Shown piece after piece: positions 22,474 to 35,600 of a DNA stretch of 64,000 bases. Positions within the stretch are counted from its first letter, which is position 1. Each line of letters starts with the position of its first letter. The notes below the pieces were generated by a model. That model saw nothing but the letters and a program-made list of their open reading frames with translations. It was not told where the DNA came from and did no database searches. The DNA is from Talinum fruticosum (lineage: Eukaryota; Streptophyta; Magnoliopsida; Caryophyllales; Talinaceae), in the NCBI GenBank assembly GCA_021018815.1, contig JAITYX010000008.1, positions 7,810,001 to 7,874,000 of the forward strand, given 5' to 3'. Made by a program: the position numbers and the translations under genes.

Positions 22474-25319
22474 TTAGGCAGGGGGCTTTCTTCTTGTTGT
22501 AAAAGGGACAATACTGGCCTCTTTCATGCTCCAAGCATTAAGCTTCGAGATTTTAATGCTAAGACTTCCATTGTTGAATGCATACAATTTTGCTTCCTTG
22601 TCAACTGCTAAAACTGGGTAAACTCTGGAGGTGATGCAAGCCTTCCCTTCTCCGCCGAAACTCTCTATAACTGAATGGTCAATCTGCATACAGGTTCATA
22701 ACATCAAAAACCAACATCTTTTCATTTGGTAATGACCCCCCCACCCTGTAGTGGATATATTGATTGTCATGGGTGCCTACATTAAACTTTTGAAGAATTT
22801 TTATATAAGATGTATAATTTCTCTGACAAGCAGGTGTCATGGACACTGTTGTCCAACGCATGTGTCCACCTCTAGGGCTCATCTCTTAAGGGGGCATCCT
22901 AGCGGTGGAAGTGCTGCTTCTAAACCAAAGCAAACAAATACCCTGGAGTCCCACCTACATTAGGCTTGGGGAGGATCGAATGTAACAATTGTTACAACCT
23001 GACCCCTACAGTAGAATTATAGAAAGGTTGTCTCTAATAAACCCTTGTCATCAAACTAAATGACTTCTAACATTTGAAAAAAGACAATTCTATTTTATCA
23101 TACAATCATATTTAAGATTTATCGTAGAGAGTTGCTTCTAGACCTGACTAGACCAACGCCCTAAAGTGCCCCAAGGGCATGGTAAGGGGTCTCAAATACA
23201 GTAGTGTTACCCATTCAATGATACAAGAAATTGCAAGTAACATACCAGGGTTCTAAGTGAAATTTTCTCTTGGAGGGGATTGATGTCAACAAAAGCTCCA
23301 AAACTAGTTTTATCAACTTCTTTCCTTAAAGACGACCTGTAATTGCAACTTTGAATAATGGAGGAAAGGAAACATTTAAAAAAATCAACGAACTTGAAAA
23401 TGCTTGATTTAAGACACTCACCTACTCAGATCACTGCACATCAGGACCACATGCCCATTTTGATTCTTGAATACCCGGAAGAAAATTGCAGTTTGTTCAG
23501 TAAACTTCTCAGAAGCCAAAACCAGCAAGCCAAATGGTCCAGCTGCGCCTTTAACCTGTGCATTTTTCTGACTACATAGAAGCTGTGGATCGACCCAACT
23601 TGTCTCCATCAGCTCAGCCTCATCTAAGCTTGGCAGTTCAAATGAAACTTCCGCATCAGCCTTCAATAGAAAGAAACCAAAGTTACCCGCATGATATAGT
23701 TGTAAAAACAGCAGTTTGACTACTATTTTGCAATAAAGCTACCTGAGCTGCTGTAATATCTTCCACCTCAATGACAGATCCACCCTTGAGCTCTATGTCC
23801 TGAATTTCTACTTTCTCCATGCGAAGAATTTCAATCTCTTGGACTGGCCACTGCACTAATTGCTTTCCATTTGTACTAAGCCATAATGCTCGAGGGATAG
23901 ACTAAAAACAAAGATATGCATTGACTCAATGATTAGCATGCCATACAAAATTTTATCAGTGAAGTTGAAAAGGGTGACAGCTTAAATGTCTCCGGGTGGT
24001 ATTACCTGAATCCCAGACCATCCTTTTTCAATGTCATCTGCTCTAGTGTCAGACTCCATTACCCATGCCCAAAGTATCCGTCTTCCTTTCCCACCATCAA
24101 AGAACGTTTTAGAAGCATAAAATTTAGCTCCATAGTCATATCTCCAATCTGTATTACCCTCCATGAAGTCGGCTGTTTCTACTTCAAATTCATTTGTCTT
24201 GGCCTTATAATGTCCCAGTATGTAGTGGTCGTGATCAAGAAAGCTTGCCTTAAGAACAAATTTGGTATATTTTGTGTCGAGATAGTTCTCCACTCCATTT
24301 CTACCACTAATGTTCACAGGATAAAAATCCGGGCACTCCCACATTCCAGTTTTTACAGAAGAGTGAAGAGGTTTCTCATTTCTAGTCCAATTAACAAAAT
24401 CTTTACTTTGGTACAGAAATGCCATCCCCCTACCATCAATCTTTCCACCAATAAGGACTCTCCATGAGCCATCTGGACCTAGCCAAGCAGTGGTTGGGTC
24501 TCTGAAATTGGAAGGATCAATATCGCCGTCATTTGCAGGCATAACAGGATTATGAGGACATTTGTCCCATTCCCTAAGGAGGGGATCGGAGGGGTCTTTA
24601 GGAAATGCCAAATTTTGTGACTGGAAATTTTGTGTGTCTGCTCCTGTATAAAGAATGACAGGTTTGCCGCCTGGAAGGATGGTGATAGACCCGGTATAGC
24701 AACCACCCAACTCATACGGTTCAGTAGGATTGAGAGCGTATTCGAGATGAACCCAGTTGACCAGATCATAGGATATTGCATGTCCCCATGTCATGTTACC
24801 CCATATTGCAGCATAAGGATTGTACTGATAGAACAGATGGTAAATCCCTTTATAGTACACTGGTCCTGTCATATGCAAAACCTAAACAAATTACATTGGT
24901 CCTCTAGACTCTGAAGAGATCTAAGTTTTTTTATAAAAAATCCATCAATGGACTAACAAAAAAGTGTAACGTACCATTAGGATCTGTGAATCCATTGAAC
25001 CGAAGTCAAACAATGTCGTCAAAAGAGGATATGTGTGCATCAGTAACGGAAAGAGAAACAACAATTAGAGTCAAATCAACGCAAAATACACGGAAAAATC
25101 ACATGAATCAACATTTAATACCTACTGGAGATGTGTTATGTTTTACAGGCTTACCGTTCATCCAGTTTTTGGAGGCTGGAAATGGTATCCAGTCCTGTAG
25201 GGCTTCTTAGATGAAGGGATTGAACCATTCTTACTGAGACCTGCAGTCTGGACTCCATTGGCAACTGCAAGAAAGCATGAAAATGTAGCCCAAAGAACCG
25301 GGATTGCCATGTTATACAT
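22474..25319 (-). CDS. GH32 cell-wall invertase / fructan exohydrolase, seven exons, one-base deficit in exon 1
   Basis: Secreted beta-fructofuranosidase family enzyme that hydrolyses sucrose or fructans in the apoplast. Exons on the minus strand: 25319-25155, 24983-24975, 24865-24006, 23901-23743, 23660-23422, 23336-23246, 22683-22474; all junctions are GT..AG. The second is the 9-base mini-exon ATCCTAATG encoding the core of the NDPNG nucleophile motif. Other catalytic boxes: FRDPTTAW (transition-state Asp) and WECPDF (acid/base Glu; the Pro marks the cell-wall type). A hydrophobic N-terminus ([16 protein letters not shown]) looks like a signal peptide. In exon 1 the A-run before NWMN has 5 bases (25166-25170 on +); six are needed to join [11 protein letters not shown] to NWMNDPN, and as written TGA follows. 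Corrected length is 577 residues. The stretch [12 protein letters not shown] lacks the Asp..Lys spacing typical of true invertases, so a fructan exohydrolase is possible. ATG at 25310 is an alternative start. Confidence 0.88.
24975..24983 (-). other. Nine-base mini-exon of the invertase
   Basis: Reads cacag|ATCCTAATG|gtacgt on the minus strand. It supplies Asp-Pro-Asn of the nucleophile motif when joined to ..AACG (exon 1) and GACCAGTG (exon 3). The same mini-exon is a well-known feature of plant acid invertase genes. Confidence 0.92.
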
Positions 25320-25769
25320 GTGCAAATACACAGCAGATATCTAGTTATGATACCACCATATCTTATATCCCCAGCAAAAAATGAGTCCTCAACTTGTGTA
25401 TAAAATGCATTTATTAGGATTAAAAATACAGCTGATTGTAGGATTCTGTGTCAGGAAAATGAGAAGTATTTAACGGTTGGATCACATACACCTCGGTCTA
25501 ACAAAAAACGGAATTAGTTTACTAAGATACATAGAAAACTGTGAAATAGATATATAATCAGCTTGTAGTCCTTCTGAAGTTCCTTAATTGGAGCAAGGCA
25601 TTACGTAAGGGTTTGAACGATACTTAGTGCCAAAATAAACATCTTACAATGCCTTCATTAGGTGATCGAAAGCTAGCATGAGGTAAAGAAATGTTTACAA
25701 GTAGAAAAACAAACCACTGACAGCAACTATCAAGAGCGTTACTGAAATCAGCATAACTGCATATTTGTC
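25320..25769 (-). promoter_or_regulatory. Invertase 5' region not shared with the deleted copy
   Basis: Directly upstream of the start codon. It is absent from the invertase-less copy at 11755-12236, so the deletion there removed the near promoter too. I cannot assign a TATA box with confidence. Confidence 0.4.
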
Positions 25770-26245
25770 AAAATAACAAGCAAAAGTCTCATATTAGACA
25801 AACAAGGATCTTAATTAATATCCACTTGCAGGAAACCCAAAAAATGCTCTATGTTCCACAAGCAACTAAGCAAGGACCTTAAATTAATGTCCACTAGCAT
25901 GAAGTTGGTCCAAAGTGACAACTAATCAGATAACGAATTTGGCAAAGTCCAGTAAAGAAGCCAACCTCAATTCTCAAAGGAAAGAAAATTGTAAAGGCAA
26001 GATCTGTTCTTATTCAGAAATGAATATACAACACCATAGAAAACTGTAATCCACTGATAATTTACTCATATCAAGGCATTTCTATTACCAGAACCTATAA
26101 TGTAACACTAATTAATTTTGCCTCCTCCCTCCTCCCCAAGCAAAAGAGCATATAAGCACATGCCAACCCCTTCAGAATAAAATATATATTTACCCATGTA
26201 AACTCCCACTGGTTGAAGCTTCGATACCATACTCTACCCTCCTAT
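25770..26245. repeat. Invertase distal 5' flank, duplicated
   Basis: Matches 11873-12236 and, after the LTR insertion there, 16793-16845 (ttgaagcttcgataccatactctaccct). It carries the 25781-25790 word caaaagtctc that lies at the deletion breakpoint in the other copy. Confidence 0.8.
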
Positions 26246-28397
26246 GAGCAATCAATCAATATTGAAGATTTGAACTCAAGAACTATGCTAATGTCACGTT
26301 AACACCCGCAAACGGACATTGTGATGTACTTCAGCATAAACCAAAATCATTGAAGCATCTTGTCGAACACATTATCGACAAGTTTTCTGAACAGTTCTAA
26401 AGGTCAATTTTGGGCAAAGATTCAGCTCGAATTACAATTAACCAATGCAAAATGCCTCTCCAAACTATGATGGCCCATTGACCCATGAACCCGGTAGACA
26501 CAAATGAAGAAAGGCATGAACTTTTTGTCGATACATTTCAATCTTTCTGGACCCTGAAAAAGTGGGACCACCTAGGAGGAGTTGTAGGAAAAGCTCAAAG
26601 ATAATGGTGGCGAAGCGAGAACGTTCGGTATAGCATGCGTGTATAATTGCTTTTGGTGTCTCTCTCTCTGAAAGGAACATCAAATTGATGAATGATAAAA
26701 AGGGACCAAAAGATCACCCACAAATTGGACGAGAGAGAAGTACCGCCCACCCACCCACTGCCCATTACGGTCTAGGCAATGGCACACATTTATGGAAGCT
26801 ACTATTAGGAGTAGGGAGCTATACTCTCCTCCATACCTATTTTTCAAAATTGTCCTATTAGTTATATTTTATATCCGTTGATTTATCAAAATTTATTTTC
26901 ACATTTATACCTATTGAAATTTTTGGATTTTATTTGGGCATACATAAATGTTAAAAACACAATCGAGTTTTACGCTTAAGTAATTTTTGTTTATATAAAA
27001 TATTATGATATATTAAATTCCACATGAACTAGTTGAGCATGAGTCATCACTATTTGCTTATCAATGGCCACAAGTCCTTCATCCTAATTTACACATCATC
27101 AATAACAGCACGAATACACAACACTACTAAAGTTTTTAATATAGAATATGGATACATATTTAAAGTTATGAGAGCTAGAATGAGGGACAGAGAGAGACCC
27201 CAGAGGAGAAAGAGTTAGAGAGTTGATAGAGAAGAGATAGGAGATGCCTTATTGAGTTACTACCTTAAGATTTTAGCTAAATTTTTTTAATTTCCCTAAA
27301 TATTCAATGCACACCCCAAAAAAATTTAGCACAAAAAAAAATTAAAAGACTATTTGGGTATGGGTTCGAGTATAGGCCGGGTGATGTCTATACTTGGACT
27401 CGCCCCATACCTAAATTCTTTGTACCTATCCCTCCTGCACTTTTTTTTTTCAAATTTTCTGTGCTTGTGTCCACTATGATGTACTCTCTCGTTTAATAAT
27501 ACTTTCTCATTTTTGGATTATGAGACAATATTAAGGAAACTCAAAATTTATAATAAACTTTGTTTTAAAAGAGATGTTTCATTAAAAATAAAAAAGTCAA
27601 TAGAAAAAGAGAAAAAATAATTAATAAGAACAAATTGATAAACTACTCATTAATATATCGTTAAAATTATAAAGTAACAAATGTTGTAATAAAAAAGTTA
27701 ATTAGAACCACATATTCTATAAAATGGAGAGAATACCTACTTATTTATCACCTTGCTAAATTTTGGGTAAGATTTATGGGGGTTTTTGGTATAGAACTTT
27801 TGAGATTTTTTGTAGGTCAAAAAAATTTTAAGCCGAGGACAAATGCTGGCACCAAAGAAATTGAAACATCCAAGCCTAGAGCCCACGACGCATCATTTGA
27901 CATTTGCCAAATAAGAGTGATTAGTCATCTTGAGATTCGCGTTTTATGTTAAATTTATTTTTTATTTTATGAGTAAATTATAACAAATGGACTCTAGTTT
28001 GTTTTTTTTTTTTTTTTTGAGTCAACCAATTACTCTAGTTTAGAAGCAATTGAATCTCGAATTTTCTTGTGGTTACCTAATCATCATACCACTATATTAT
28101 TCTCAAAAATATGTTAAACTGGTGTTATTATATGAAAATTTCATTAACCGTAACACGTTGTAAGGTAATCCCGTATATATAATTTTATATAAGTCTAATT
28201 ACATGTAAGCAATTTTTGTAAATTTATTGACAAACGACAAAAGAAATTAAATTGGGCCAATAAGTTCAATTTCAGTAAAGTATTTTTCAATCTAATCTTG
28301 TAAACAAGTTGTACATTTCAATTCAATCACGGTCGATATTTTCAAAAAGTTTTTAACTCCTTAATCAGTCTAATTGATCCATGTTTAGTGTGATATG
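26246..28397. other. Intergenic, invertase to MITE
   Basis: AT-rich, no supported gene. 27181-27250 is purine-rich (agagagagac); 27995-28018 is a poly-T run. Short open frames lack family resemblance. Confidence 0.6.
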
Positions 28398-29027
28398 TAG
28401 GGATGGCAATGGGTCCTGGACCCGACCTGGACCCGATCCATTTAATCGGGTCCGGGTCTAAAAATTTGGACTCGATGGGTCGGGTCGAGTCCGGGTCTCA
28501 AAAATAAGACCCGGACCCGACCCGAGACCCGTTTAAGACCCGTTTAAGACCCAAATACTAATTTTATTTTTTTAAAAATTCTAACAACGATATTCATGCA
28601 AATTTGGACTCGGTGCAATTTGGAAACCCTTCCTACAATTTGTTATTAAACTTTGATGGACTTTGAACTTTGTGTTGTCAAACTTTGATGAACTTTGTGT
28701 TTAATACATTGGTGTATTTGATTTGTATGAACTAAATTTTTGGTTTGTACAATAGATTGGTTGATAGATAGGTTAGTACTATACTAAAGAGGTTATATGT
28801 AACAAAATTGCTTGTAAATTTACAATAATATTAAAATAGGGCACAAAATATTGATTTTTAAACTCATTTATGATAAAAATATAGTAGACCGTTTAAGACC
28901 CATTTAAGACCAGTGGACCCGTGGACCCACCGGGTCCGGTCCGAGTCCAAATTTACTGAGCCGTCGGATCCGGGTCGGGTGCAGGTCCAGTCGGACCCGA
29001 CCAGGACTCGACCCATTGCCATCCCTA
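28398..29027. mobile_element. hAT-type MITE, complete
   Basis: Perfect 18-base terminal inverted repeats: tagggatggcaatgggtc at 28398-28415 and its complement at 29010-29027. A perfect 8-base target-site duplication gtgatatg flanks it (28390-28397 and 29028-29035), the size made by hAT transposases. The subterminal regions are dense in gacccg/cgggtc words, forming further inverted repeats, around an AT-rich core. There is no transposase frame, so it would depend on an element elsewhere. Perfect ends and target duplication suggest recent insertion. Confidence 0.93.
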
Positions 29028-29035
29028 GTGATATG

Positions 29036-29611
29036 CATCCTTCTTACAATAGTTCTTTAGCATCTTATCATTCATCACTTAGAAAAGGACAAAACAAAAT
29101 TAAGATTGGGATTATGATCAAATCACAAATACTTTAAGTATTTGGTGGCCTGATTTTGGATAATAATCTTGCCACGTATGCAAGGACATGGAAGAAAAGC
29201 AGACGAATAATAAGGCTTATAGTCATTTGGCCAAGTCCAAAGATGTCTTCGTCGTTGTTCCTATCTTGCTTTCAGTCTCAGATACCAAACGCGTCCAAAT
29301 CCAAAAGTCCCCTAAATATTCTCTCTCACCCAACATTCTTCCATTGCCTTCTCCTTCTCCACCTCCAACCATTTTCGCCGGAGAACTCCAAACATTGGCA
29401 ACCCACCTGAAAGATTCCCCTTTTCCAATTCAAACCCAGAAAAACGTTTACATTCTTTATTCATTTTGCAGCTCTGAAATTGGGATTAATCACAGACTAT
29501 GCCCTCTCTCACATTTCTCAGGATGAAAATTGGTCCATTTTTCGTGGTGGGCATCTGCCAATAGGGGTAAAGAAGAGGGAAAAAGGGGAGAGAGATAGAG
29601 AGTGTGTGATA
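29036..29611 (+). promoter_or_regulatory. Upstream and leader region of the carrier gene
   Basis: Contains pyrimidine-rich sequence at 29314-29370 and a purine-rich leader (29570-29610) just before the start codon. Open frames crossing this region in other registers are composition artefacts. No certain TATA box. Confidence 0.4.
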
Positions 29612-32600
29612 ATGGTGGAAGATGAAAGAGGAGAGAGCCCGTCAATTTCAAGTGAAGAAGCATGGGCAAAAGTGGCAAAAACAGCAACTGGGTCATGGAG
29701 ATATGCGACGAGCTTCCAAAGGGATCTCATGGCGGGGGCAGTTATGGGGGTTTGGTTCATACGATTGTGGCCCCTATTGAGAGGGCCAAGCTTTTGTTAC
29801 AAACCCAAGAGAGCAACATGGCCATTGTTGCTGGTAGGCATCGCAAGTTCAAGGGCATGTTTGATTGTATCTTTCGGACGGTCAGGGAAGAAGGATTTCT
29901 CTCTCTTTGGAGGGGCAATGGAAGCAGTGTCCTCCGCTATTACCCCTCGGTTGCCCTTAATTTCTCCCTCAAGGTAGCTCTTTGTTTAATTTTCTTCATG
30001 TCATGTATTTATGACTTCTTGCCAAATCTTTATGATAGAATGATGGTCCTTGTGTGTTTTTGGATTGATTTTATGATTGTTTTGTGGGTTTTGGTGATGT
30101 GTGGGAAAGAGTTGTAGAGGATGCTGAGAGATGAAATATCTTCTAGTTTCAAGATATTATTATTTTGTGGATTTGGGCAATTTATGCAAAAAGAGACGTA
30201 AAGAAGTACGGAACCGTGAGAAATTTTCTGAGAGTCTGTAATTCTTGCTGATTTTTCTGGAGTTTTAGCTTCAGCTTGAGCATTAATGCAAAATTTGGTA
30301 AAGAGGCCACCAACACGAGGATGTTTATTGGGTTAGAAGCTTTCTTTGGATGAAAATCATGCTGAAGCTTTGTCCATTTGCTATCTTTAATGCTGTATGC
30401 CATTGAAGGGATATGGGAATTGTTGTTGACATTTTGAGTTCCTTCTTGACTATGTTTGATTTGAATGATTTCCCAGTTATCCGGCCCATTTATTTGGGAC
30501 CAATTAGTCTTTAGTGTCAATTCCAGCTGACAAAGGTCTTCTTTCGTGTTAGGTTATACATAATGATTTGATTTATCTGAGTGGCAAAGTATTTGGGTTC
30601 CAAGGTTATAGTGGCCACATGCCCACATTTGAATATTTAAGATTTCATTGAAAGTTGAACGTTTAAGTCATTTTTTGCATTTATGCTATCTACCATCATC
30701 TGGTTGCTGTGGAGATTGCTGGACGAGAAATATGTAGTGCAGAGATTAATGGTACTTATACTAGCTTGTTTCATTGTCTCATTTCAATGAACGTAAGCTG
30801 ACGTGATGAACGTTTGTATCAAAAACTTTTGAAGTACTGGAGGTACCTTAGTCAAGCACAAATTTCTGGGGTCTTGGCTCTATTCTGTACCAGAATCTGG
30901 AGTGACTAACAAACCAAAAGGATGTGTACAGAACCTCTGATAACTTCCAGATTACACTGAGTAATCATTGAACTAGTTGAGGAGACAGAGAGACTCTGGA
31001 AAGGAAATATCTTCTGGTTTACTATGGTCTGATCTCAATACCAAAGAGTCAAGTAGCAAACATCTGATTCACCGGTGTCATGACCTCCTCCGAAAGTGAC
31101 AATTAAAATTCATCTAGCAGCTAAGCTGGGTTTGATAAGTTTTAAGAAATTGTGCTAGTGTAACAATTGGGACTTGTAGTTGAAAATTTTACATGTTGAT
31201 GGACACAATTCTTCTCTTTACCCTCATAGAAGTGCTCAAACATTTGATAGTCTGACAAACTTAGGAACTCAAATTATATTATGGTCTTAGCACCAATGTC
31301 ACTTGGACTTGGCTGTAAATATCCAAATCAGGCATATGCACTGGTTTGTATTTGCCCATTTTATAAAATCTGCATGTTTTCGTCTAAAATGAAGTATCAG
31401 GTATCCTTTTTGCGTGTTGGGAGGTTGAGCGCTTGACTTTTGCATTTTAAACAAGATTATGAGGGCTTGGTTCTTTTTTGCTTTAAGCTTACAACTTTTT
31501 ACTCTACTTATAGCTCCTTACACTACTTACAACTCCTTCCAACTCCTTGGAATTGCTTACATCTGTTTACAACTAATTTTATAACTATCTTACTACCAAA
31601 AACAACAATACGCCCTGAGTAGCACCGTGAAGGTTGAAGTTGAGACTCCTCAGAGAGATGCCAATGTACCCTAGATAGCCTGTGGGGAGGGCATTCTAAA
31701 TATCTCAATTATTTTATTTTTTATGAGGAAAAGATTAAATATCACAATTATTAGTAGTTATGTTATAGGGAGCTAAGGTTGGGGAAAGAGAGAGAGAGAG
31801 AGAGTTTAAGAAGTGTAAACTTGTAATCTCATCCCTTAGTTTTAAATTTGAAATCCATATTAAAACACATCAGCTGCTCCCCCAACACTCCTAACCAGCT
31901 AATGTTTTGTTCACACTCCCCAGTAACCATCCATGCCCTCAGCTCCTCCACTCCGCCAAGTTTGCTTAGCTTACAGGGGTTTTGATGCGGTTGGCAAGGA
32001 AAGGAGATATCTTCATATATCACCAGAACGGATTTGCTGGTTACCATCTGGTTCAACAGCAGTCGAATTCTTTCACTCTAATACACCTTCTCAACTAGCT
32101 CGCTGATGGTGTTGGTACTTGGCTACTTGCTAGGCCGATGTTGACTGTTGAGATTTTCTGGCTTCCATAAAGGCTTGTTTAGAACATTATCTGCCTTTTC
32201 CAATCAGATTCTCTATTGTGCTATAACTTTCTGGCCCTGTCTTCTCTCGAAGGCCACCCCATATTTTTCAAGTGAATCACTGATGGGTGAATGATGAACT
32301 GTGAGCTTAAGGGTGACCAGTGAACCATGAACAGATGTCGGCCTCTCATGAGCCCATCTATAGTCAGAATTGGTTGAGGGAGAATGCCAAGTTGTTAACT
32401 TAGAGGGTCAGGAGAAGCTGAGAAAGAAAATTTTTTTCTTTGCATTTTTTTGGTTGGGGGGGAGGGAGGCTATGATGGGTGAATTAGCTTAGTTTGAGCC
32501 TTTAAATTGAGTTTGCATTTCTATTTTATCCCCGAAAGGTTCTATTTTGATGTTCCTTTTCTCTGAGAGTGTGTTTGTGTGTTTGGTGTGTTGTGTGGAC

Positions 32601-35600
32601 CTCAGTCCTTTTGATTACTATAAAGGGTTAAATAATTAATCATGGAAAAGCAAAGTGCATGCTATATATTTTGAAAACACAATTATAATTTGTTGAATGA
32701 TATCTGATTTTAAAAAAATAAAAATAAAGAGAACTTTCTTTAAATTGTTAGCTACAATTAATTAGAATATTGTTCAATCTGTCAAAAAATAAAATAAAAA
32801 TATTGTTTAAACTTTGCTTAGTTTGTCTTGAGTTTAAATTATATTGAATGCTGAATTGATTGACCAAATTAGGCTTTTAGGATAAAATGTACTGGCCCTA
32901 GCTACAAGTCAATAGCAAGAGAGAGCTAGTTCAATCATCAGTCTTTATTCATACCTCTTTTGCTTGAATATCTTGGCTTGCCAGGGGATCCAAGCTCCCC
33001 CTCCCTGTGGCCTATTGTGCTTCTGCTGCAAGATTCATGCTGTGGCTGAATTTTATTGGGTGAACTACCCTCTCTATAAGACCAACTCAAATAATGAAAT
33101 TTTGTCATCCCGTGCACATACATGGAGAATCTCTATGAAATTGAGCCAGAATTCAGGAAGCCATTCATCATCCTCTCCGCTTTTTGATTGGGATATTCTC
33201 CTTTCACTTCCCTTATTCTTCCTTTATTGCAATAAAATGGAACGTCCTCCTCAAAGAAATCCTAATGACATGGCTAAGAGTCTTCAATTGAAAATCCGAG
33301 GTTCATATTGCTTTTCTTTTGTTTTCAAAGGGTTCTAGAAGCTAAGATATGAGGTTAGTGCTCACATAATGCAAATGCTAGACTCACATTTTTGGCACAA
33401 GCGCTTAAGATTAACTTCTGAAATTGATTTTGTGTTAGAATGTCAAACAACTGATGTCATGTAAGTGATTGGACACCAATAATGGCAAACTGTTTGTAAA
33501 AGCTTTCGTGCATCGTGCAACTATGCTCTGGGTTTCTAAAATTTCTTTGTAAAAGCTACTCATAATGATAGTCCTAGTTAAAAAAGCGGGCCTAGGGCGC
33601 ACCTAGGCACACAAAAGCGTGAAGCCCAGCCCCTTACCCCTTGCAGGGGTCAAGCCCAGCCCCTCCAAAACGCCCTCTTAGTCTGCACCTCAGCCAGGGC
33701 GCAGTTGCACCTCGCATGCCTCACTCGATTTTTTTTTTTTATGTTTTATTGCTCTTTTTCTCCCTCTCTCTTTTTGTCTTCCTCCTCCCTCCCTTTCTCT
33801 TGTCTCTATCTTTGTTAGATTCTAAATAAGTGGGGAAGTTGCCCCTTTTTTACAATTTGTGCTATTTTTTCTTTTTTTTTGCTTTCTTTTTTGATGCAAA
33901 TCATAGCAAATTCATTGTGTTATCACTATCTAAGACTCTTTGTGGTGTTTTTCGTAGCTACAATGATATCTAATCACTTGTTTGATGTCATCATCTTACC
34001 TATTTGACCAAAAATATTGCTTAGTAATGATTTTCAAGCATTTTTTAGTAAGTGCATCTCGTTCCAAAAAGTTGCCGCCTTCGCCTCAAAGCCCACCCCA
34101 GACCCTTGGACCCTTTGCACTTTTGTGCACCTTGAGCTTTTTAAACTAAGACGATAGTAGAACTATATCCATGAGGCACACAAAGTTTGGGAGATCATGA
34201 AGAGCCTAGAAATAGAGAAGGTAGTACGGGAAGGATAGAGAAATTACAGAATTGGAGGGATGATAAGGAAAGTGTGAAAAATAACTTAAGTGGAAAAGAA
34301 TAACATGATAATGATGTAGTGGGGAAGGGGGAGAAAGAATGAGCAAGAAAGCCTATGGTAGAAACTTAATGAAATATAATAAGTAGGATTCAAGTCACCT
34401 TCTTATGGATTATGTTACTCCTAGGATTCAGCGAGGCACTAGTGCCTTAGTACACCTTGTGCGTTTATGAAAAATAAGGATTTGTTAAGAGTCCAAGGCT
34501 GTGAGGCTGAATTTAGGTGAAGAAAATACAGGATTTTTCTATTACATGGCAGATTTTCATTGAACACATGTCCTTGTGGCTGGGTGGCGGTGTTGTGGTG
34601 ATTGTGAACTGGACTTTTTTCCGATAGAATTAAAGGTATGAGATTTGTTGTTTAAGGCTTTTATAGGTCTCTTTGCAAAGACTGAACCCTGGAGGCCGAA
34701 AGTAGATAATTGTGGCTGCTTTATGTGATTATGAAAGGGAAAACGTTGAGATTCAATTCTTGTAAGAGGAAGAGGAAGTTACTGACTCTCTCCATACAGT
34801 GATAAGACACTAGGCCCAGATGGCATAACTATGGCATTTCTTCTGGCTAGTTGGGATGCTAGCGATGTGATATGATGAAGATGCTTCTAAAATTTTTCTA
34901 TGAAATAGGATTTGTCATCGTAGAGTTGGTTACTGTAAAGTTTGTGGTCTTTCTTAATGCACTTGTCAATTGGCCTCGTGTAAAGAAATTAGAATGCTGG
35001 GAATATCAATTTGTGTTGGCTCTTAAGTTTAATGGTTGCATTTAAACTGTTTCCTTGAAGGTTTCTGCCGGAAGATTGAAAGATGTCGTTGGTAGTGTTG
35101 TTTCAAAAAAATCAAAGTTCTTTTGTGGGAGGATGTCATGTTTTGGAGCCATTGGATTTGGAAAAAGCATCCGGTCATGTGAAATGGGATTTCCTTGTAC
35201 ATATTATATATACAAGGAAGTATATAAGATTAACTATCATCATAACATCTTTTATAGCATTCCAACTCTCTTTCTTTCTCTCATTGTCATTCCTTGTTCA
35301 ATGGCCCAAAAGTTGGAAGCTATTCAAAGAAGTTTCCTTCGGGACATTTATGGGATAACTTTAAATGTTATGGGGCTAAGTAAAAACTTCTTAAGCAGTA
35401 GGTTTAAGCGGTTATTATTTTTTGAAGTACATAAGAAAACCCCTTTTTTGTAATTTTGAAGGTTCAACTGGGGCTTATTGTCCGAAAGGATACAAATTAA
35501 AAAGGAAATGTTATGGGAAGTCGTTTTAGCCTCTTGGGAGAATGGACGACTTTCTCAATTATGACACAAGGTATTTATTAGATGAATGAGTACATTAGAC

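Noticed and set aside
24210..24914. Plus-strand frames across the invertase
   Set aside because: Antisense shadows of exon 3.
25155..25205. Alternative reading of invertase exon 1 giving [14 protein letters not shown] without a frame break
   Set aside because: That frame has a TAA about six codons upstream and no start, whereas the ATG frame gives the family-typical [11 protein letters not shown]; a one-base shortened A-run explains both.
29480..29977. 165-residue frame as a separate gene ending ..ITPRLPLISPSR
   Set aside because: Only its middle part is real (carrier exon 1 start); after the G-run the family sequence continues in the next frame.
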